NCBI RefSeq assembly: GCF_003989825.1
Contig: NZ_RZHE01000006.1
Location: 124,001 to 188,000 of the forward strand
Length of the DNA stretch: 64,000 bases
Origin: Vreelandella populi
GTDB taxonomy: Bacteria; Pseudomonadota; Gammaproteobacteria; Pseudomonadales; Halomonadaceae
Direction: 5' to 3'
Shown: positions 35,335 to 44,527 of the stretch, piece by piece
Position numbering within the stretch: position 1 is the stretch's first letter
How the letters are laid out: each line of letters starts with the position of its first letter
The notes under the pieces: generated by a model
Seen by the model: only the letters and a program-made list of their open reading frames with translations
The model's database searches: none
Told to the model about the DNA's origin: nothing
Translations under genes and position numbers: made by a program

Positions 35335-36963
35335 TTAATGCCGCCTGGCCTCTTCGCGCAGTACGAATTTTTGTATCTTGCCCGTCGAGGTTTTGGGCAG
35401 CTCGCTGAACACGACCGTCTTGGGTACCTTATAGCTGGCTAAATGCTCGCGACAGTGGGCAATAATGTCAGCCTCGGTGACTTCACCATAGCCCACTTTG
35501 AGTTTTACAAAGGCACACGGGGTTTCTCCCCACTTCTCGTCCGCCTTGGCGACCACGGCGGCTTCCTCTACCGCGGGATGCGCGTAAATAGCGCTTTCCA
35601 CCTCAATGGTCGAGATATTTTCCCCACCGGAAATAATGATGTCCTTGGAGCGATCCTTTATTTCGATATAGCCGTCTGGATGCCAGACGGCCAGGTCCCC
35701 GGTATGGTACCAGCCGCCTTCAAAGGCCTGCTGGGTGGCCTGCGGATCTTTCAGGTAGCCTTTCATCACCGTGTTGCCGCGCATAAGCACTTCACCAATG
35801 GTGTCGCCGTCTTTGGGTACGGGTGCCAGTGTTAGCGGGTCAGCCACACACAGCGCTTCAAGCATATGGTAGCGCACGCCCTGGCGGGCCTTGATGGTGG
35901 CGCGCTGCTCCAGCGGCAGTTCATTCCAGGCCTCGTGCCAGGCGCATACGGTTACCGGGCCATACACTTCGGTTAGCCCATATACATGGGTGACTTCGAT
36001 ACCCAGGGTTTCCACGCCGGCAATCACCGATGCCGGGGGCGCGGCACCTGCGGTGGTCACTTTCACCGGATGATCGAATTCTCGCTTATCTTCGGCAGGC
36101 AGGTTGACTAGGCCGTTAAGAATGATCGGCGCGCCGCTAAAGTGGGTAACGCGTTCCTCATCAATCAGTTGCATGATCTTTTTAGGATCGACTCTGCGCA
36201 GGCAGACATTTACGCCCGCATTGGCCGCGATGGTCCAAGGAAAGCACCAGCCGTTGCAGTGAAACATCGGCAGGGTCCATAGATAGACCGGGTGGTGCGG
36301 CATCGCCCACTCCATCACATTACTCACCGCGTTCAGGTAAGCGCCCCGGTGGTGGTAGACCACGCCCTTGGGCTTGCCGGTGGTGCCGGAGGTGTAATTA
36401 AGCGAGATGGCCTGCCACTCATCTTCGGGCAGCCGATAGGCATACTCCGCATCGCCCTCGGCAAGCAGCGCCTCGTACTCAACTTCTCCTATCGCCTGGG
36501 TGTCGCCCAGAAATTCTGTATCCGCGACGTCAATGATCAACGGCTTGTGCTCAAGCCGGGCAACGGCCGTCTGAATCACCTCAGTAAACTCGGGGTCGAC
36601 GAGAATCGCCTGGGCCTCGCCATGTTCAAGCATATAGCTGATCGCGTCGGCATCCAGGCGAATATTGAGCGTATTCAGCACGCAGCCCGCCAGCGGCACA
36701 CCAAAGTGCGCTTCAAACATGGCTGGAATATTGGGCAGCATGGCGGCCACCGTTTGCCCTGGCTGTATGCCGCGCCGTTCAAGTGCCGAAGCAAGCTGAC
36801 GACAGCGCGCCCAGGTTTCGGCCCAGCTACGGCGAATCTGACCATGCACCACAGCGGGGTAATCGGGGTAAATAGAAGCCGAACGCTCCATAAAGGTAAG
36901 CGGCGAAAGCGCCACGTGGTTCGCGGGTGTCGCGGGAAGATGTTGTTCAAAGATGGAAGGCAT
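35335..36963 (-). CDS. Acyl-CoA synthetase (AMP-forming, medium-chain AlkK-like)
   Basis: A 542-residue ANL-superfamily ligase. The phosphate loop is YTSGTTGKPKGV, followed by VYLWTLPMFHCNGWCFPW, the Tyr-Gly-Leu-Thr-Glu motif in HVYGLTEVYGP, GWYHTGDLAVWHPDGYIEIKDRSKDIIISGGENIS and the catalytic Lys in PKTSTGKIQKF. This combination is typical of AlkK / medium-chain fatty acid CoA ligases. Start at 36963 has AAAGGAG 7 bases upstream; the frame extends to 37005. First step of the adjacent beta-oxidation set. Confidence 0.92.
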   Translation of the reverse strand: MPSIFEQHLPATPANHVALSPLTFMERSASIYPDYPAVVHGQIRRSWAETWARCRQLASALERRGIQPGQTVAAMLPNIPAMFEAHFGVPLAGCVLNTLNIRLDADAISYMLEHGEAQAILVDPEFTEVIQTAVARLEHKPLIIDVADTEFLGDTQAIGEVEYEALLAEGDAEYAYRLPEDEWQAISLNYTSGTTGKPKGVVYHHRGAYLNAVSNVMEWAMPHHPVYLWTLPMFHCNGWCFPWTIAANAGVNVCLRRVDPKKIMQLIDEERVTHFSGAPIILNGLVNLPAEDKREFDHPVKVTTAGAAPPASVIAGVETLGIEVTHVYGLTEVYGPVTVCAWHEAWNELPLEQRATIKARQGVRYHMLEALCVADPLTLAPVPKDGDTIGEVLMRGNTVMKGYLKDPQATQQAFEGGWYHTGDLAVWHPDGYIEIKDRSKDIIISGGENISTIEVESAIYAHPAVEEAAVVAKADEKWGETPCAFVKLKVGYGEVTEADIIAHCREHLASYKVPKTVVFSELPKTSTGKIQKFVLREEARRH

Positions 36964-37095
36964 GCAGGGCTCCTTTATAAGCAGCGTTTGCCGGCGCTGA
37001 AACATAGCCCAGCCGGTAAACGCCTATTTTTATAATCTGCTGATAGCCACTGTTGTATAGGGTGCTTTGCGCGCTGTATATAGTCCAGAAGCAGT

Positions 37096-37118
37096 ACCGC
37101 CGCCTTTAAGGCGGCGGT
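37096..37118. terminator. Hairpin downstream of the acyl-CoA dehydrogenase gene
   Basis: ACCGCCGCC, loop TTTAA, GGCGGCGGT: perfect 9-bp stem between the acyl-CoA dehydrogenase stop and the acyl-CoA synthetase start. There is no T-run, so termination may be incomplete. Confidence 0.45.
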
Positions 37119-37135
37119 CAATGGTGATTAGCGGG

Positions 37136-38923
37136 CTAGGCAACCTCATAGTCACTTAAACACTGTATTCCCGCCTCAATTACCGCCCGCTGAGCACGCC
37201 CCACCGGCAGCCATTGGGTAATGGCAAAGCGAGCGCTTTGTAGCTTGGCGGTATAGAAAGGGTCGGCACTGCCCTGATCAACGGCCGCCTGAGCGCTAAG
37301 GGCGGCCAAGCCCATTTGCCAAGCGCATAAAACATGGCCGGTTAGCGTTAGAAAGGGGGTGGCATAGCCTTGTACGGCATCGGGGCCTGTTGCAGGGTCA
37401 CTGCCCTGTTCAAGCACCTGCTGTTGGGCAGCGGTCAAATCCTCAAGACCCGCGGCCAGCGCATGTCCTAAAGGTGCCAATGCAGCATTTGCATTCAGCT
37501 TTTCAACCGTGGCGGCCACTTCTCTTAACAAACCGCCGAACGCCTCGCCCCGGTCGCGCTGCAGCTTACGGCCCGCTAAATCCAGTGCCTGAATCCCATT
37601 GGTGCCTTCATAGATCGGTGCAATGCGCGCATCACGCAACAACTGGGCTGCACCGGTTTCTTCCACGTAGCCCATGCCGCCATGCACCTGAATACCGGTT
37701 GATGCGATCTCTACCGCCTGGTCGGTCGAAAAACTCTTGACCACGGGAATCAGCACGTCAGCGCGGGCTTGAGCTGCCTGGCGCTCGCTCGGCTCATTGC
37801 CGTGACGGGCGGTATCCAACTGCGCGGCGCAGTAGAGTGCCAAGGCGCGCAGAGCATCGGTACGGGCGCGCATGGAAAGCAGCATACGGCGAACGTCCAG
37901 ATGTTCGCTGATCGAGCACTCCTGCCCCCCGCGAGCAGCCGACACGCGCCCCTGCTGGCGGTCGCGGGCATAAGCCAACGCATGCTGACAGGCCCGCTCA
38001 GCCACGCCGATACCTTGAATGCCCACTTTATGGCGCGCTTCGTTCATCATGGTGAACATATGATTTAGACCGCGCCCTTCTTCTCCTACCAGGTAACCAA
38101 TCGCGCCGCCCTGTTCGCCAAAGCTTAATGTACAGGTAGGCGAGCCGTGGATGCCCAGCTTGTGCTCAATAGAGGCGCAGACAACGTCATTGCGTTTGCC
38201 CAGCGAGCCGTCGGCGTTGACGAGAAACTTGGGGACCAGAAACAGCGAAATGCCCTTGTTGCCTTCGGGGGCATCGGGCTTGCGCGCCAGTACCAGGTGG
38301 ATAATATTCTCAGCGGCGTCGTGCTCGCCCCAGGTGATATAGATTTTCTGACCGCTTATCCGGTAGTGATCCCCTTCCGGCACGGCCTTGGTGCGTACTT
38401 TGGAAAGGTCCGACCCCGCCTGGGGCTCCGTCAGGTTCATGGTCCCGGTCCAGGTGCCTTCCACAAGCTTGGGAAGATACGTGGCTTGAAGCTGCTCGCT
38501 GCCGTGGTGGGCCAGCGCTTCGATAGCACCAGCGGTGAGCATGGGACAAAGCCCCAACGCCATATTGGCGCCGTGAAGCATCTCTTGAACCGCGCTTGCG
38601 ACAACTTCAGGCAGGTTCTGGCCACCCAACGCCTCGGATACGCCGATACCGTTCCAGCCGCCATCAACGTAGGCTTGATAAGCAGCGGCAAACCCGTCCG
38701 GAATGGTCACGCTGCCGTCGGGTTGGCGTTTGGCGCCTTGGCGGTCGCCGGTGGCGTTTAGCGGCCCCCAGACATCGCTTGCAAGTTTGGCTGCCTCATC
38801 CAATACGGCTTCCACGACGTCGGGGGTGGTATCGCTGAAGTCAGGCAGGTTGAGCGAGCGATGCCCGAGCAGCTCTTCGAGCACAAAACGCAAGTCGCGT
38901 ACCGGCGCGGCGTAGTGGTTCAT
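37136..38923 (-). CDS. Acyl-CoA dehydrogenase with C-terminal extension domain
   Basis: A 595-residue FAD enzyme, longer than the 380-residue classic form, of the group with an N-terminal AcylCoA_DH_N segment (YAAPVRDLRFVLEELL) and a C-terminal acyl-CoA-dehydrogenase-C domain (about 470-595). MNLTEPQAGSDLSKVRTKA is the FAD/substrate signature; GIQVHGGMGYVEETGAAQLLRDARIAPIYEGTNGIQALDL holds the catalytic Glu in YEGT. It introduces the 2,3 double bond in acyl-CoAs. First gene of the minus-strand fatty-acid cluster. Confidence 0.92.
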   Translation of the reverse strand: MNHYAAPVRDLRFVLEELLGHRSLNLPDFSDTTPDVVEAVLDEAAKLASDVWGPLNATGDRQGAKRQPDGSVTIPDGFAAAYQAYVDGGWNGIGVSEALGGQNLPEVVASAVQEMLHGANMALGLCPMLTAGAIEALAHHGSEQLQATYLPKLVEGTWTGTMNLTEPQAGSDLSKVRTKAVPEGDHYRISGQKIYITWGEHDAAENIIHLVLARKPDAPEGNKGISLFLVPKFLVNADGSLGKRNDVVCASIEHKLGIHGSPTCTLSFGEQGGAIGYLVGEEGRGLNHMFTMMNEARHKVGIQGIGVAERACQHALAYARDRQQGRVSAARGGQECSISEHLDVRRMLLSMRARTDALRALALYCAAQLDTARHGNEPSERQAAQARADVLIPVVKSFSTDQAVEIASTGIQVHGGMGYVEETGAAQLLRDARIAPIYEGTNGIQALDLAGRKLQRDRGEAFGGLLREVAATVEKLNANAALAPLGHALAAGLEDLTAAQQQVLEQGSDPATGPDAVQGYATPFLTLTGHVLCAWQMGLAALSAQAAVDQGSADPFYTAKLQSARFAITQWLPVGRAQRAVIEAGIQCLSDYEVA

Positions 38924-39044
38924 GGCAACACCTCGATGAGAAAATAAAACAGTCGTTTGTTATAAACGTTCTGTCCGATAGTAGTTTCTCACCTTTAGCC
39001 ACACCATTAGCCCAACGTCTCACGCCGGTTGCGAAGCCCGTGGC

Positions 39045-40418
39045 TTATTTACGCACGCTCACCTGCTCTACGTCATCGTAATAGGCAATATGGTTATCCT
39101 CTTCGGCAGGCGGACCCACCACTGGCTCGGCTACTCCCACATCGGGCACTGCTTCGGAAAGATCTTCCAGGTGCTCGTGCTCAAGTGCGCCCTGAATCAG
39201 CTCTTCGGTGATTACAAGCTCTGCCCCAGCGTTAGACATGGGCGTAGTGGCCGTAAACGGTGCCACCGGCATGGGCGCCGGGCGAACGCTACGCCGCCAG
39301 GAGAAGAACAGTAAAAATATCAGGCTGAGCCCGCCAAATGACCAGAAGAGCCCGGCATCACCGACTGCCGTCATGACCGGGGAAATCATCAACGGGCTGA
39401 GCGTTGCGCCAATCGAGTTGATCAGCAAGAGCCCCTGACTCATACGGACAAGCGCCCCGGCTGGCGCCCGGTCGGCCGCGTGGCTCACCGCTACCGGGTA
39501 AAGCGCAAACACGCCGCCGCCCAGCAGGAACAGCAAGACCGCCAGTAATGGCGTTGAAAGCGGCAACCACAGCATGGCCGCCGAAATCAGCACGCAAAAC
39601 CCGCTGATGCCGATAAGAACCATCTGGCGATCATGCCGGTCGGACCAGCGGCCAATCGGGTACTGCAGCAGCATCGCCCCTAAAATTACCAGCGCCATCA
39701 TCTGGCCTACCTGGTTAACGCTCATGCCAATACGCTGCAGGTAAAGCGGCAGCAGGCTATAGGCAGCGGCGACCACCATGCCTGAGCCCAGGCTGCCCAA
39801 CACGCCGGTCGGCGTCAGCATGATCAAACGATACGGCGGCAGCGGCTCGGCGTGTTCAATCAAGGGCGACACTCGTGGAATCATCGCCATGGGAAGTACA
39901 GAGAGTGATGCCAGCATGCCAATCACCATAAACGGCGCCGTAACCCCCATGGCGTTGGTCACCCCGAGCAGCAACTGGCCGATGACGCCTGCGGCATACA
40001 ATGAAATCATGTACAGCGCGAGCAAGCGACCACGCACCTTCTGCTCACCCGCCGTCAAAAGCCAGCTCTCGATAACCAGATAAACGCCGACCGTAGCCCA
40101 GCCGCCAATCAGGCGCAGCACAAACCAAGCCCAGGGGTCGAAAAAGAGTCCTTGAAGCAGCACCGTGACGGCCACTAAGGAGGCAAAGCTGCCGTAGGCA
40201 CGAATATGCCCAATACGCAGCAGCAGGCGGTCGTTGAACATCGCGCCCAGCGCCAGGCCAATGAAATAGGCCGACGAGACAATTCCGATCACCGTGGCGG
40301 ACTCGCCAGCAGCGTCCAGGCGCACGGTGATCAAGGTCGCCAGAAAACCGTTGCCAATACCCAGGATAAACAGGCCTAGAAGAGGCGCAAGCGCCATGGC
40401 CAGTAGTTGCCGCGACAT
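39045..40418 (-). CDS. Major facilitator transporter (YcaD-like)
   Basis: A 457-residue inner-membrane protein with 12 transmembrane helices. FNDRLLLRIGHIRAYGSFAS after TM2 and GRWSDRHDRQMVLIGISG after TM8 are the MFS loop motifs; RLIGGWATVGVYLVIESWLL and GRLLALYMISLYAAGVIGQLLL resemble YcaD and related drug/solute porters. The C-terminal tail (about 395-457) is soluble and acidic, with many Glu/Asp, longer than in YcaD. Substrate unknown. Monocistronic, divergent from nothing nearby. Confidence 0.88.
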   Translation of the reverse strand: MSRQLLAMALAPLLGLFILGIGNGFLATLITVRLDAAGESATVIGIVSSAYFIGLALGAMFNDRLLLRIGHIRAYGSFASLVAVTVLLQGLFFDPWAWFVLRLIGGWATVGVYLVIESWLLTAGEQKVRGRLLALYMISLYAAGVIGQLLLGVTNAMGVTAPFMVIGMLASLSVLPMAMIPRVSPLIEHAEPLPPYRLIMLTPTGVLGSLGSGMVVAAAYSLLPLYLQRIGMSVNQVGQMMALVILGAMLLQYPIGRWSDRHDRQMVLIGISGFCVLISAAMLWLPLSTPLLAVLLFLLGGGVFALYPVAVSHAADRAPAGALVRMSQGLLLINSIGATLSPLMISPVMTAVGDAGLFWSFGGLSLIFLLFFSWRRSVRPAPMPVAPFTATTPMSNAGAELVITEELIQGALEHEHLEDLSEAVPDVGVAEPVVGPPAEEDNHIAYYDDVEQVSVRK

Positions 40419-40574
40419 GAAAAAAACCTCACCTTACCGAACGAGTTGTTAAGAAGCGCATTCTGCTTGAGAACCATTTTCGCCTCCTACACCACCAGCA
40501 GGCATTAAACGGGCGCGCAATTATTGCTTTGGATAGCACAAAGTCAATGCTTTTTCACTTCCCCTGCCTACTGT

Positions 40575-41210
40575 TCAGTGTTTTCGTAGAATAACGGTGT
40601 CATTACCAGGAAATTCGACTGCCAGCTGATGTTTTTCCGCCCACCACCTGAAGGTAGCCTCACTGAAAAAGCATACGTGCGTAGGGTCATTGATATAATG
40701 CCAGCATGCAAAGGCAGCCGGCGTGGTTACCCGTTTGGTCATTAGCCCCAGATAGCCGCCGGGCAAGAGCAGCCCCAGTAGCTGGTCAAGCACCTTGCCT
40801 GGCTGGGCCAGATGCTCAAGCACTTCGGTGGCGGTAATAAACGCATACGGCTGCGTTAAAACTTGGGTATCCGGGGCATAAAAGACATCGTAGATCGCCA
40901 TGGGATGCCCCGCTTCCTCGAACATTAAAGAAAGCGTTGGCCCCGGCCCTGCGCCAAAGTCCAGCCCGTTAGCGCCGGCGGGCAGTTTGGCCAGCAAAGG
41001 CGTAAACAAACGCCCTAAAAAGTGCCGGTATCCCGTATCATAGGGGGAGTTTTGATGCCGGTCGTACTCGGCTTTTTCGTCTCTAGCATTTAAATGCTGT
41101 TCAGGCGGCACAAACACCAGTAGACACGTGGCACACTGGTAGTAATCACGACGACGATCCTGGTGATAGTGTGTAACAGTCGTTGCATCGCATAGCGGGC
41201 AGCATCGCAT
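40575..41210 (-). CDS. Class I methyltransferase with N-terminal zinc ribbon
   Basis: A 211-residue SAM-dependent methyltransferase. A zinc-knuckle is seen at the start (CPLC near 4-7 and CATC near 26-29), then motif I GLDFGAGPGPTLSLMFEEAG, FITATEVLEHLAQPGKVLDQL and a C-terminal FSEATFRWWAEKHQLA block. Methyltransf_23 type; substrate unknown. Start at 41210 is chosen because it opens with the ribbon and has GAGAAG upstream; an ATG at 41261 overlaps the divergent VOC gene. Very close divergence (about 43 bases) suggests shared promoter DNA. Confidence 0.85.
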   Translation of the reverse strand: MRCCPLCDATTVTHYHQDRRRDYYQCATCLLVFVPPEQHLNARDEKAEYDRHQNSPYDTGYRHFLGRLFTPLLAKLPAGANGLDFGAGPGPTLSLMFEEAGHPMAIYDVFYAPDTQVLTQPYAFITATEVLEHLAQPGKVLDQLLGLLLPGGYLGLMTKRVTTPAAFACWHYINDPTHVCFFSEATFRWWAEKHQLAVEFPGNDTVILRKH

Positions 41211-41253
41211 CGTCGTCTTCTCGGATTTTCGGTTTTGGATTAAGGAAAGTGGC

Positions 41254-41634
41254 ATGCTCACAGGTCTGGACCATCTTGTTGTAACCGTGACGGATATAGG
41301 TCGCGCAGTTGACTTTTATTCACGCGTTCTGGGGCTTGATGTACGCTACCGCGATGCCCAGCGGGTAGATTTGATGCTTGGCGATACAGCCTTGCGCTTG
41401 CATCAAACCGACACGGACATTGAACCCATTTCAGCGACTCCAACGCCCGGCAGCCTGGATTTGTGCCTGCGCTGCCAGCTGCCGCTGGATGAATTCAAGC
41501 AGCACCTGGACGTACTGGGCATCGAAGTCGAGCTTGGGCCGGTTGCCCGCCAGGGAGCCAATGGCGCGATCGAGTCGGTTTATTTGCGCGACCCCGATGG
41601 GAATCTCCTGGAGATTTGCCGCCCGGCCCGATAG
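41254..41634 (+). CDS. VOC-superfamily (glyoxalase fold) protein
   Basis: A 126-residue protein with a paired beta-alpha-beta-beta-beta fold: LTGLDHLVVTVTDIGRAVDFYSRVLGLDV and GAIESVYLRDPDGNLLEI. Metal-ligand positions (His7, and Glu in LLEIC) are present. Resembles VOC proteins of the fosfomycin/virulence type, with no evidence for a specific substrate. Divergent from the zinc-ribbon methyltransferase gene. Confidence 0.88.
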   Translation: MLTGLDHLVVTVTDIGRAVDFYSRVLGLDVRYRDAQRVDLMLGDTALRLHQTDTDIEPISATPTPGSLDLCLRCQLPLDEFKQHLDVLGIEVELGPVARQGANGAIESVYLRDPDGNLLEICRPAR

Positions 41635-41752
41635 ACATAATCGCGGATACCTGCTCAGGCTGGCTACTAATGCTTAGCCGCGCCACGCACGGTATCATAG
41701 TGCGCTGAAAGCGTATCCGCTTTATTGATTCATCCGTAAAGGGTAGGAAAAC

Positions 41753-42154
41753 ATGCACGACAGTCGTAATGAAGCGCCGATAGAAGGCGAAATCATCTCC
41801 GAGTACACGACGAAAGAGCCTGCAAAAGAGCCCGATACCACCATTGCCATGGTCAATTATGTGCTTTATCTGGCAAGTTTTGTGGTGGGTTTTACCTCAG
41901 TGATCGGGGTGATTATCGCCTATATGTATCAAGGTAAAGGCCCTGCGTGGCTGGACGAACACTACCGCTATCAAATCCGTACGTTCTGGATCGGCTTGCT
42001 CTACGGCATTATTGCCTCGGTATTAACGCTGGTACTCATTGGCTTTCCGCTGCTCCTGGCGCTTGCGGTCTGGTTTATCGTCCGCTGCGTCAAAGGGTTC
42101 AAAGGCTTGCAGGAAAAGCGCGCCCCAAGCAATGTAGGCAGCTGGTTACTGTAA
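41753..42154 (+). CDS. DUF4870-like membrane protein (Tic20 fold)
   Basis: A 133-residue protein with a 25-residue acidic N-terminus and three transmembrane segments (about 30-60, 75-105, 100-115). IGVIIAYMYQGKGPAWLDEHYRYQIRTFWIGLLY is the DUF4870/YybS-like block with the charged H/Y/Q motif. Function unknown. Stops 3 bases before the acyltransferase start, so the two are an operon. Confidence 0.8.
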   Translation: MHDSRNEAPIEGEIISEYTTKEPAKEPDTTIAMVNYVLYLASFVVGFTSVIGVIIAYMYQGKGPAWLDEHYRYQIRTFWIGLLYGIIASVLTLVLIGFPLLLALAVWFIVRCVKGFKGLQEKRAPSNVGSWLL

Positions 42155-42157
42155 CGT

Positions 42158-43093
42158 ATGACCGAACACACAACGGCACTCTCCCGGCGCTTTTCTAAAG
42201 CCAAGGCAATTGCCTGGCTTTGGCGCACACTTTCCCGCTGGCCCCTGCCAAGGCTCTGGCGGTTTGCCTCAACCCTTGGGCCCCTGGTCTACCGGTTTAG
42301 CCAGCGCGAGCGCAAGGTCACGGATCTCAACCTTGAGGTTGTCTATCCAACGCTTGGCGAAAACGAGCGCAATACGCTCGCCAAGCAGAGCCTGCGCCAC
42401 TCTACCGCCACCATGATGGAGCTTGGCTATGCCTGGATGGCCGAGCCTTCGCGTATTGAAGCGGGCATTGTGGAGGTTCATGGCCGCGACAAGCTGGACA
42501 GCGCCCGCGCCGAAGGTCGGGGAGTCATCGTGCTGGCGCCGCATTTTGGCAACTGGGAAGTGCTCAATTTCTGGCTTTCAAGCCACTTTCCGTTTACCGC
42601 CATGTACGAGCCGCCCAAGATCGCCGCGCTTGAGCCAATTATTCGCCATGGCCGCGAGCGTATGGGCGCCCAGTTGGTTCCGACCAACCCGCGCGGCGTG
42701 GCAGCGCTTCTCAAGGCGCTCAAACGCAGTGAAGCCATTGGCATTCTTCCGGATCAGGAACCCGACTGGGGCAGCGGCGTATTTGCACCTTTTTATGGTC
42801 ATAATGCCTACACCGCAACGCTTTTACCCAAGCTGGTCGCGCGCACTCAGGCAAGAGTGGTCACCGGCGTTGCCTTGCGTCTTCCCGGTCGCGGCTTTGC
42901 GATTCATTTTCTGGATGCCGATGAGCGGGTCTACAGCCCCGATGAGGTGCAATCCGCCAGCGGCGTGAACGCAAGTGTAGAAGCATCCATTGCGCTTGAT
43001 CCGGCCCAGTACCAATGGGAATACAAGCGCTACCGCAAGGTGATCGAAGAGCAGCAGGGTCACCCGGATGCCAACGATTTTCGGCTTTACTGA
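42158..43093 (+). CDS. LpxL/HtrB-like lysophospholipid/lipid A acyltransferase
   Basis: A 311-residue inner-membrane-associated acyltransferase. The catalytic H-x4-E motif is in LAPHFGNWEVLNFWL; GILPDQEPDWGSGVFAPFYGHNAYT and the RRRVVTG-type block (here ARVVTGVALRLPGRG) match LpxL/HtrB. It probably adds a secondary acyl chain to Kdo2-lipid A, though other acyl acceptors (for example ornithine or glycolipids) are used by paralogues. Converges on manC with a 2-base gap. Confidence 0.88.
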   Translation: MTEHTTALSRRFSKAKAIAWLWRTLSRWPLPRLWRFASTLGPLVYRFSQRERKVTDLNLEVVYPTLGENERNTLAKQSLRHSTATMMELGYAWMAEPSRIEAGIVEVHGRDKLDSARAEGRGVIVLAPHFGNWEVLNFWLSSHFPFTAMYEPPKIAALEPIIRHGRERMGAQLVPTNPRGVAALLKALKRSEAIGILPDQEPDWGSGVFAPFYGHNAYTATLLPKLVARTQARVVTGVALRLPGRGFAIHFLDADERVYSPDEVQSASGVNASVEASIALDPAQYQWEYKRYRKVIEEQQGHPDANDFRLY

Positions 43094-43095
43094 GC

Positions 43096-44505
43096 CTACT
43101 CATCATTTTGGCGGGCGTACACGTCATCCAACCGTTCGATATCGTCTTCCCCCAGATATGCCCCGGATTGAACCTCAATCAGCTCAAGTGGAATCTTGCC
43201 GGGGTTCTCCAGCCGGTGCAGCGCACCAATAGGAATATAGGTTGACTGGTTTTCGCTCACCAGAAAGCAGCGCTCATCGACCGTTACCCGCGCCGTACCG
43301 CTGACCACCACCCAATGTTCAGCGCGGTGATGGTGGCGTTGCAACGACAGCCGACCGCCCGGTTTGACGGTAATATGCTTTACCTGATGCCGCCCGCCGG
43401 TATCAATGGCCTGAAAGCTCCCCCAAGGACGATGAACCTGAGGTGCCAACTGCGGCTCGCTGCGTCCAGCCTGAGTAAGCGCGGCCACCAGTTGCTTGAC
43501 CTCCTGGGCCCTGTCGCGATGAGCCACCAGCACGCTGTCTGGGGTTTCCACCACGATAAGATCCTTGACGCCCAATGTGGCCACTAGCCGATGCTCTGCA
43601 ATCACCAGCGAATCCGTAGTTGATTCAAGCAGCGCGTCGCCTTGAGTAACATTGCCCGCCTCATCCGGTGTGGCTATATTCCACAACGCATCAAAGCTGC
43701 CGATATCGCTCCACTGCGCATCAAGCGAAACGACCGCCGCGTTACTGCAGTGCTCCATCACGGCATAATCAATGGAGTCTGACGCGCAGTCGCAAAACGC
43801 CTGTTCATCAAGGCGCAGAAAATCCAGGTCACGCTGCGCCAGGCTGACCGCTTTTTGGCAAGCTGCCAGCATAGCGGGCTGAAGGCGCTTAAGTTGCCCA
43901 AGGTAGGTAGATGCGCGGAGCAGGAACATACCGCTGTTCCACAGCGTATTGCCTTGTTCAATGAGTTCGGTGGCACGTTGACTATTTGGTTTTTCAATAA
44001 AGGCCGTAAGCTTTTGCCCGTTACCCAGCGCCTCCCCGCAGGCAATATAGCCATAGCCGGTTTCGGGGTGCGTGGGCACGACACCAAACGTTACCAGATA
44101 GCCCTCCTCAGCCAGGCTAATAGCCTTATTCACGCTGTCCTGAAAGGCGTGCATATCGCCAATAACGTGATCGGCGGGTAGCACCAGCAGCAGCGGGTCC
44201 TCACCGGCGTCGCTTGCCAATAACGCCGCACAGGCAATCGCCGGTGCGGTATTACGCCCTTCAGGCTCGAGAACAATGCGCGCCTCCTGGCCTATTTCGC
44301 GCAGCTGTTCGGCCATTAAAAACCGATGGGCCTGATGCCCCATAATAATAGGCGAGCTGGTGGTTAAGCCTGTTAAGCGATCGAGCGTTTGTTGAAGCAG
44401 GCTTTGCGATGACGTTAATCGCAAAAACTGCTTGGGCATCTGTTCACGCGAGAGTGGCCACAGCCGTGTACCACTACCCCCGCATAAAATGACCGGCTGA
44501 ATCAT
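43096..44505 (-). CDS. manC: Mannose-1-phosphate guanylyltransferase / mannose-6-phosphate isomerase
   Basis: A 469-residue bifunctional enzyme. N-terminal nucleotidyltransferase: VILCGGSGTRLWPLSREQMPKQFL and FVEKP-type block (here AFIEKPNSQRA). C-terminal cupin isomerase: RPWGSFQAIDTGGRHQVKHITVKPGGRLSLQRHHHRAEHWVVVSG, with metal-binding His/Glu. Makes GDP-mannose for exopolysaccharide or O-antigen. Start at 44505 has AAGGACG upstream; the frame extends to 44550 into the sulfatase gene. It is the second gene after the membrane sulfatase, 22 bases away. Confidence 0.93.
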   Translation of the reverse strand: MIQPVILCGGSGTRLWPLSREQMPKQFLRLTSSQSLLQQTLDRLTGLTTSSPIIMGHQAHRFLMAEQLREIGQEARIVLEPEGRNTAPAIACAALLASDAGEDPLLLVLPADHVIGDMHAFQDSVNKAISLAEEGYLVTFGVVPTHPETGYGYIACGEALGNGQKLTAFIEKPNSQRATELIEQGNTLWNSGMFLLRASTYLGQLKRLQPAMLAACQKAVSLAQRDLDFLRLDEQAFCDCASDSIDYAVMEHCSNAAVVSLDAQWSDIGSFDALWNIATPDEAGNVTQGDALLESTTDSLVIAEHRLVATLGVKDLIVVETPDSVLVAHRDRAQEVKQLVAALTQAGRSEPQLAPQVHRPWGSFQAIDTGGRHQVKHITVKPGGRLSLQRHHHRAEHWVVVSGTARVTVDERCFLVSENQSTYIPIGALHRLENPGKIPLELIEVQSGAYLGEDDIERLDDVYARQNDE

Positions 44506-44527
44506 GGTGTCGTCCTTGTAGGCGAAG